From contig NC_013158.1 in assembly GCF_000023945.1 (NCBI RefSeq), forward strand, positions 2,232,001 through 2,296,000: a stretch of 64,000 bases of DNA. Direction: 5' to 3'. The stretch comes from Halorhabdus utahensis DSM 12940 (GTDB lineage: Archaea > Halobacteriota > Halobacteria > Halobacteriales > Haloarculaceae). The position numbers were made by a program, and so were the translations under genes. This document shows, piece after piece, positions 59,664 through 64,000 of the stretch. Positions within the stretch are counted from its first letter, which is position 1. Each line of letters opens with the position of its first letter. The notes below the pieces were generated by a model. The model made no database searches. It saw only the letters and a list, made by a program, of their open reading frames with translations, and was not told the DNA's origin.

Positions 59664-60386
59664 TCATTCGATCAGATAGCGGAACGCCCGAAGCGTGTCG
59701 CTGCCGCGGTCGGTCAGCGAGACGCGTGTCGTCCGGCCAGCCTGTTCGCTGTCGACGTATCCGCGCGCTCCGAGCGGGTCGAGAATCCGGGCGTCCAGCC
59801 GTCGGTACTGGCCCTTTCGGGAGTCGGCACCGCCCTCGACGAACGGCAGGCCTTCAGCCTCGCCGAAGGCGATGAGGTCGCGTTTGGCGGCCGGACCGTC
59901 GCTGTCGAGGAAGTCCATGACCGCCACCTGCTGGCGGTCGGGGCTGTCCATCGGATAGGTCGGGAGTTCCGCGATCTTGGCGACCCCCTCCGCGACGTCG
60001 CCGTCGGTCTCGGCGGCGTAGCGCTCCGCGCGGACGTAGTACGGCGTGGCCCCGGTGGCCATGCAGGCTATCATCCCGCCGATCGCCGTCACCTTCGAAC
60101 CGGACGCGAGGTTGACGTAGACGTCGCTCTCCTCGAACTCGCTGGCAAGGCGGGCGACGGTCCCGATCGAATCGTAGAGGTCGAAGATGTCACAGGCGAC
60201 GGTCTCGTGGGTGATCCCCGTTGCGTCGAGGCGGTCGCGAACGATGTCGGCGTAGGAGGGATGGTCAGTCTCGTCGGTGTACTGAAGGAGCACGACGCGA
60301 TCGGCTCGCAGTCGCTCGGCCGGCAGGGCGATCCGGTCGTTCTCGTACCCCACCGGCATCAGGTGCACGCGCTCGGGAACGTCCAT
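59664..60386 (-). CDS. CARF-like/winged-helix transcriptional regulator (HFX_2341/DUF6293 type), 240 aa
   Basis: N-terminal Rossmann-like domain (about 1-130) starts VHLMPVGYENDRIALPAE and has VVLLQYTDETDHPSYADI and DVYVNLASGSKVTAIGG, resembling the CARF/Csa3-type ligand-binding fold. The C-terminal wHTH (about 160-240) contains RKGQYRRLDARILDPLGARGYV and VSLTDRG. It is a haloarchaeal family of predicted regulators. ATG 60386 has GGGGAGG about 10 nt upstream. Divergent from glyA. No CRISPR locus is in the window, so a cyclic-nucleotide ligand is possible but unproven. Confidence 0.82.
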   Translation of the reverse strand: MDVPERVHLMPVGYENDRIALPAERLRADRVVLLQYTDETDHPSYADIVRDRLDATGITHETVACDIFDLYDSIGTVARLASEFEESDVYVNLASGSKVTAIGGMIACMATGATPYYVRAERYAAETDGDVAEGVAKIAELPTYPMDSPDRQQVAVMDFLDSDGPAAKRDLIAFGEAEGLPFVEGGADSRKGQYRRLDARILDPLGARGYVDSEQAGRTTRVSLTDRGSDTLRAFRYLIE

Positions 60387-60436
60387 GTCCGTGTTCCTCC
60401 CCGTGCGCCCTTAACGACTGTGACATAATGACGACA

Positions 60437-60471
60437 CAGTAATGATCGTAACGTCTGTAACGCCATTACTG
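60437..60471. promoter_or_regulatory. Inverted repeat in the regulator/glyA intergenic region
   Basis: CAGTAATG (60437-60444) and CATTACTG (60464-60471), a perfect 8-bp inverted repeat with 19 nt between arms. The centre contains GTAACG twice. It is just upstream of the glyA TATA-like CTTAACC (about 60478-60484) and upstream of the regulator. It is a natural candidate for autogenous or glyA-linked control. Confidence 0.5.
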
Positions 60472-60508
60472 CCAAGAACTTAACCCCGTACGACGGGCAG
60501 CCAGTCGT

Positions 60509-61753
60509 ATGGTGACGGACCTGACTCCCGTTGACGATGAGTTGACCGCGGCGCTGGCGGGCGAGTGCGACCGCCAGCGAGAAACGCTCTCGCTGATCGC
60601 CAGCGAGAATTACGCGAGCGACGCCGTCCTGGCCGCCCAGGGGTCGGTGCTGACCAACAAGTACGCCGAAGGCTCGCCCGGCGACCGCTACTACGCGGGC
60701 TGTGCGTACGCCGACGAGGTGGAGCAACTGGCGATCGACCGCGCCAGAGCCCTTTTCGATGCCGAACACGCAAACGTCCAGCCCCACTCGGGTACCAGCG
60801 CGAATCTGGCAGCCTACCAGGCACTCCTCGAACCCGGCGATACGATCCTCTCGCTTTCGCTCTCTCACGGCGGCCACCTCAGCCACGGCCAGCCCTACAC
60901 CATGGTGGATGACGTCTACGACGTCGCCCACTACGGCGTCGACGTGGAAACGGGCCGCCTCGATCACGAGCGCGTCCGCGAGCGTGCCGAGGCCGTCGAT
61001 CCGGACCTGCTGGTCTCGGGCTATTCGGCGTACCCCCGACAGGTCGACTTCGAGGGCATGCAAGCCATCGCCGAGGCGGTCGACGCCGTCCACGTCGCCG
61101 ACATCGCACACCTCACCGGCCTCGTCGCGGCGGGCGAACACCCCTCCCCAGTCGGCGTCGCCGACGTGGTCACCGGTTCGACCCACAAGACTATCCGGGC
61201 CGGCCGCGGCGGGATGATCCTCTGTGGCGAGGCGTACGCTGACGTGATCGATCGGGCCGTCATGCCCGGCACGCAAGGCGGCCCGCTGATGCACAACATC
61301 GCCGGCAAAGCAGCCGGGTTCGGCGAGGCACTCGAACCCGAATTCGATGCCGACGCCGCCCAAACCATCGAGAACGCTCGTGCCCTCGCTGCCCGCCTCG
61401 CTGACCGCGGGTTCGACCTCGTCTCGGGCGGTACCGACGTCCACTTCGCCTTGGTGGACTTCCGGGAGACCCACCCGGAGCTGACCGGTGCGGTGGCCGA
61501 GACCGCGCTGGAGGACGTCGGTATCGTCCTGAACAAGTCGACAGTTCCCGGCGAGGAGCGATCCTCGACAGTCACCAGTGGCATCCGGATCGGTACGCCG
61601 GCGATCACGACACGCGGGTTCGACGCCGCGGCGACCCGCCGACTCGCGGACGCCATCGCGGACGTCTGTGACGCGCCCGATGACGACGGCGTCCGCGAGC
61701 AGGCACGCGAAACGGTGGCCGATCTCGCCGAAGCCCATCCGATCTATGCCTGA
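60509..61753 (+). CDS. glyA: Serine hydroxymethyltransferase
   Basis: PLP enzyme that interconverts serine and glycine and charges folate or tetrahydromethanopterin-type C1 carriers. N-terminal LSLIASENYASDAV, the PLP lysine motif GSTHKTIRAGRGG (Lys about 229) and GTQGGPLMHNIAGKA are diagnostic. The length of 414 aa is typical. ATG 60509 has a TATA-like element about 27 nt upstream, so the message is probably leaderless. No folD in the window. Confidence 0.96.
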   Translation: MVTDLTPVDDELTAALAGECDRQRETLSLIASENYASDAVLAAQGSVLTNKYAEGSPGDRYYAGCAYADEVEQLAIDRARALFDAEHANVQPHSGTSANLAAYQALLEPGDTILSLSLSHGGHLSHGQPYTMVDDVYDVAHYGVDVETGRLDHERVRERAEAVDPDLLVSGYSAYPRQVDFEGMQAIAEAVDAVHVADIAHLTGLVAAGEHPSPVGVADVVTGSTHKTIRAGRGGMILCGEAYADVIDRAVMPGTQGGPLMHNIAGKAAGFGEALEPEFDADAAQTIENARALAARLADRGFDLVSGGTDVHFALVDFRETHPELTGAVAETALEDVGIVLNKSTVPGEERSSTVTSGIRIGTPAITTRGFDAAATRRLADAIADVCDAPDDDGVREQARETVADLAEAHPIYA

Positions 61754-61830
61754 AGAACTGGAGATCCGCCGGTGTCGCCCTGCTGACGCGGTCGCCTCGC
61801 TATCACTCGGCGAATTGTGTCGGCAGGAAA

Positions 61831-62364
61831 CGTCCGGACGGAGTCCCACGCGAGCGAAGCGAGCGTGGGGCACGTCCGGGCGTGAACCACAGAGCGAGTG
61901 CTGAGCAATGCGAAGCACTCGCGAGGAGTGAACGTCCGGACGGAGTTCAGCGCGAATGAAATGAGCGCTGAGCACGGTCGAACGGAGTTCGACCGGAGAT
62001 TTGAACTCACTCGTTCCCGTTCGCTCGCTACGCTCGCTCACCTCCCACTCGCTGCTCAAATCTCCGCCTTAGACGCATAACTGGCGCTGGTCGCTCGCTT
62101 CGCTCGCGACGTAGCGCCGCAAAATGTAGCGTCCGGACGGAGTCCCACGCGAGCGAAGCGAGCGTGGGGCACGTCCGGGCGTGAACACGGAGCGAGTGCT
62201 GAGCAATGCGAAGCACTCGCGAAGAGTGAACGTCCGGACGGAGATTTGAACTCGCCGAGAAATGCTCGCTTCGCTGCGCGTTCCTCGTCTGCTCAAATCT
62301 CCGTCGTGTGTTTTCACATTCCGCAGACTCCTCGCTAACGCTCGTCGTCTTGCGGAATGGAAAA
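61831..62364. repeat. Repeat block built from tRNA-Arg 3' ends and hairpins, non-coding
   Basis: In the 611-nt gap after glyA there are two near-identical ~113-bp copies (61831-61945 and about 62130-62243). Each opens and closes with CGTCCGGACGGAG, which is the tRNA-Arg 3' end. Copies of GGAGATTTGAACTC (tRNA T-arm) occur at about 61993 and 62241. Spacers hold large inverted repeats: GGAGATTTGA with TCAAATCTCC, CATTCCGCA with TGCGGAATG, and GAGCGAAGCGAGC. I see no gene and no integrase. Confidence 0.75.
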
Positions 62365-62437
62365 CGTCCGGACGGAGATTTGAACTCCGGTCCCTGGCTC
62401 CGCAAGCCAAGAGGATAGTCCACTACCCTACCCGGAC
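62365..62437 (-). tRNA. tRNA-Arg (anticodon GCG)
   Basis: 73 nt on the minus strand from GTCCGGG (62437 side) to TCCGGAC plus discriminator G. Acceptor pairs G1-C72 through G6-C67 with a final G-U; D arm GGGT/ATCC; anticodon stem TTGGC/GCCAG with loop TTGCGGA (anticodon GCG); T arm CGGAG-TTCAAAT-CTCCG. CCA is not encoded. Reads CGC/CGU. No intron. Confidence 0.92.
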
Positions 62438-62560
62438 TCGACTCTCTCTACCGCGGTTGCAAATAAAGGGGTTACGATTCACCGACCCATCCGCCGGACG
62501 GGACAAACGTTCGTTTGACCCTACGGAAGGCCCTTTTCCCAATCGTCCCTCTCTTCGAAC

Positions 62561-63283
62561 ATGAACCGACGCAGATTCCTCCAGATCGGCGCATCGACCG
62601 GTGCGATCGGTCTCCTCGCCGGCTGTCTCGGCGGTGCGAGCACCGACAACCCTGACGACACCGATTCGCCGACCGACGAACCGACTGACACACCTGACCC
62701 GACGTCCACCCCATCGCCGACCGATTCGGCCTCGAATACCGACGATCGGGAGCACGACTCCGAGGACCGCTCCACCTCGACGCCGGACGACCACGGAGCG
62801 GACGACGGATCGAGCGAGATATCGACTCCTGAAGAGGGGACCGGAACCGGAACGCCCGATTCGGGGGCAGCCGAACAGGCCTGGAGCGCCGGTGGCGAGA
62901 TGAACGGCGTCACCTTCCAGTTCACCTCACACGCACCCAAATGTGGCCTGGGCGAGGACGACGCCGACGTCGAATTCCAGCCCGACGAGGGTCGGATCGT
63001 CGTCAAGGGGATCCGCCGTGGGAGCGACCTCTGTAAGCGCGCCCAGCTGGGTGATGTCTCCCACGACACCGACGCCGAACGACTTGCCGTGTCCGTCGAC
63101 GCTGTCGACCGCGAGGAGTGCGAGGACGGCGGGGTCGGCGGCCAGTGTCTCGTGGACATCCCCTACGAGGCGACCTTTTCCTTCGAGGACGACATTCCAT
63201 CCGAGGTTGCGATCAGTCACGGCGACCGCTTCGGTATGAGTGCCGCCTACGGCTCTTCGAGTGCGACGCCACCCGAGGAGTGA
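62561..63283 (+). CDS. Tat lipoprotein with Thr/Asp-rich tether, 240 aa
   Basis: N-terminal MNRRRFLQIGASTG (Tat) and lipobox LLAGC. A low-complexity Asp/Thr/Pro/Ser tether runs from about residue 25 to 105. The mature C-terminal domain has four cysteines (KCGLG, DLCKR, EECED, GQCLV) that could form two disulfides outside the cell. No family is recognised. A tandem repeat and terminator-like hairpin follow directly. Confidence 0.78.
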   Translation: MNRRRFLQIGASTGAIGLLAGCLGGASTDNPDDTDSPTDEPTDTPDPTSTPSPTDSASNTDDREHDSEDRSTSTPDDHGADDGSSEISTPEEGTGTGTPDSGAAEQAWSAGGEMNGVTFQFTSHAPKCGLGEDDADVEFQPDEGRIVVKGIRRGSDLCKRAQLGDVSHDTDAERLAVSVDAVDREECEDGGVGGQCLVDIPYEATFSFEDDIPSEVAISHGDRFGMSAAYGSSSATPPEE

Positions 63284-63350
63284 GGCTTCACGCCCGTCGG
63301 AAGGGTGGGGCTCCACACCCGTCCGAACGGTGGGTTCACCGTACCTTTTT
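63284..63350 (+). terminator. 25-bp tandem repeat ending in a hairpin and T tract
   Basis: Two 25-bp units (63284-63308 and 63309-63333; about 80 percent alike) start right at the lipoprotein stop. The second runs into ACGGTG-GGTT-CACCGT (63327-63342), a perfect 6-bp hairpin, then ACC and TTTTT (63346-63350). The hairpin plus T run fits a transcription terminator. The gap to 63476 has a GCTTAAAC TATA-like box for the next gene. Confidence 0.55.
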
Positions 63351-63476
63351 AACAGAGAGGGCGACCAGCGTCGTTCATGTCCGTTCACCATTTCGCGAGT
63401 GAACCACCCGAAAGCGGTGGGTCGAACTGTCGACGACAACGCTTAAACGGAGCGCAACCCTGGCCTCGGTAGACAG

Positions 63477-64000
63477 ATGGGTGCGATAGAGGACGTATAC
63501 GCGGATCTCGACGCCGATGTCTCCGAGGACGACTTCAGGGAAGCCGTCGAGGAGAAGGTCGAACAGATGGGGGGACTGGCCGACGAGGAAACAGCGGCGA
63601 TGCTGATCGCCCACGAACTCACCGAGAACGAGGCCCAGACGGTCGCGGACGTCCAGGCCGGCATGGAGGAGGTCCGGTTTCTGGCGAAGGTGCTTTCGAT
63701 CGGCGAGTTGCGGACCTTCGAGCGTGATGGCGACGACGAGGACGGCCGCGTGATCAACGTCGAGGCGGCCGACGAGACCGACAGCCTCCGACTGACGTTC
63801 TGGGATGGGGAAGCTGTCGCCGTCGACGAGGGGGAAGTCGAAGTCGGCGACGTCCTCCGGGTCAAAGGTCGGCCACAGGAGGGCTACAACGGTCTCGAGG
63901 TCAGCGTCGATCAGGCCGAACAGGATCTCGACGCGACGATCGACGTCGAACCCGGTGACGGCGAGACCATCGACGCGCTCACCATGGGCCAGTCGAACGT
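63477..64000 (+). CDS. RPA-type single-stranded DNA-binding protein, 5' part of gene (partial)
   Basis: Replication protein A family. Start ATG 63477: MGAIEDVYADLDADVSEDDF followed by EEKVEQMGGLADEETAAMLIAHEL, a helical N-terminus found in haloarchaeal RPA2-like proteins, then the first OB fold (VRFLAKVLSIGELRTFER ... RVINVEAADETDSLRLTFWDGEA). The gene runs off the window edge at residue about 174. TATA-like GCTTAAAC (63441-63448) is about 30 nt upstream, so leaderless. Role: ssDNA protection in replication and repair. Confidence 0.9.
   Translation, partial: MGAIEDVYADLDADVSEDDFREAVEEKVEQMGGLADEETAAMLIAHELTENEAQTVADVQAGMEEVRFLAKVLSIGELRTFERDGDDEDGRVINVEAADETDSLRLTFWDGEAVAVDEGEVEVGDVLRVKGRPQEGYNGLEVSVDQAEQDLDATIDVEPGDGETIDALTMGQSN

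Noticed and set aside
60359-62059. 566-codon minus-strand frame opposite glyA
   Set aside because: Antisense shadow of glyA, extending into repeat DNA; no domain is visible.
61831-62364. Additional tRNA genes or a CRISPR array in the repeat block
   Set aside because: Only the T-arm/acceptor 3' part of tRNA-Arg is repeated; no D or anticodon arms are present. Spacing and repeat lengths do not fit CRISPR.

Overview
This 64 kb window comes from a halophilic archaeon (class Halobacteria). The evidence is the high GC content, the acidic proteome, Tat-type lipoprotein signals with Thr/Glu-rich linkers, TATA-box promoters about 25-30 nt from start codons (many leaderless), and archaeal signature genes: archaeosine tRNA-guanine transglycosylase, aIF2-gamma, Rpo7/Spt4, DUF359 dephospho-CoA kinase, RPA and an archaeosortase (PGF-CTERM) signal. 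The genus cannot be fixed from the sequence alone.

Layout. 1-8.9 kb: housekeeping and mixed genes on the minus strand (tgtA end, DUF460 protein, deacetylase, VOC protein, histidine kinase, RNase Z, zinc alcohol dehydrogenase). 8.9-16 kb: an iron/siderophore uptake locus with two tandem substrate-binding lipoproteins, ATPase, permease, a minimal FAD oxidoreductase and a ZIP transporter. It carries DtxR-type palindromic operators and two decayed fragments of further substrate-binding protein genes. 16-22.3 kb: a GAF/PAS kinase, a lipoprotein and a complete fixABCX operon. 22.8-24.7 kb: an IS200/IS605 element with tnpA and an intact tnpB. 24.8-36 kb: a kinase, an informational operon (aIF2-gamma, PIN, Rpo7, Spt4, DUF359), a channel, a DUF5787-like protein, an AAA ATPase, purC and small proteins.

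36.5-46.5 kb is the most notable region: purU is followed by a ten-subunit, complex-I-like group 4 [NiFe] hydrogenase in two minus-strand operons. Operon 1 (46502 to 42549) encodes NuoA-like, small, NuoC-like, large, NuoH-like and 2x[4Fe-4S] ferredoxin subunits. Operon 2 (41791 to 37598) encodes NuoN-, NuoJ-, NuoK- and NuoL-like membrane subunits. Between them, on the plus strand, is a HycI-type hydrogenase maturation endopeptidase. The large subunit keeps all four Ni-binding cysteines, so this is a hydrogenase and not respiratory complex I. The inferred role is ferredoxin-linked H2 metabolism coupled to ion translocation; FixABCX could supply or use the same low-potential ferredoxin pool.

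46.7-64 kb: purSQ, a PGF-CTERM-anchored family 5 solute-binding protein, a CBS protein, a DUF309 protein, a surface-glycan cluster (membrane glycosyltransferase, flippase-like protein, NodB deacetylase, DUF2304, GT2, AlkP-superfamily enzyme), a divergent Nramp-like transporter coupled to a small P-loop protein, a CARF-like/wHTH regulator divergent from glyA, a repeat block built from tRNA-Arg 3' ends next to the intact tRNA-Arg(GCG), a lipoprotein, and the start of an RPA-type single-stranded DNA-binding protein.
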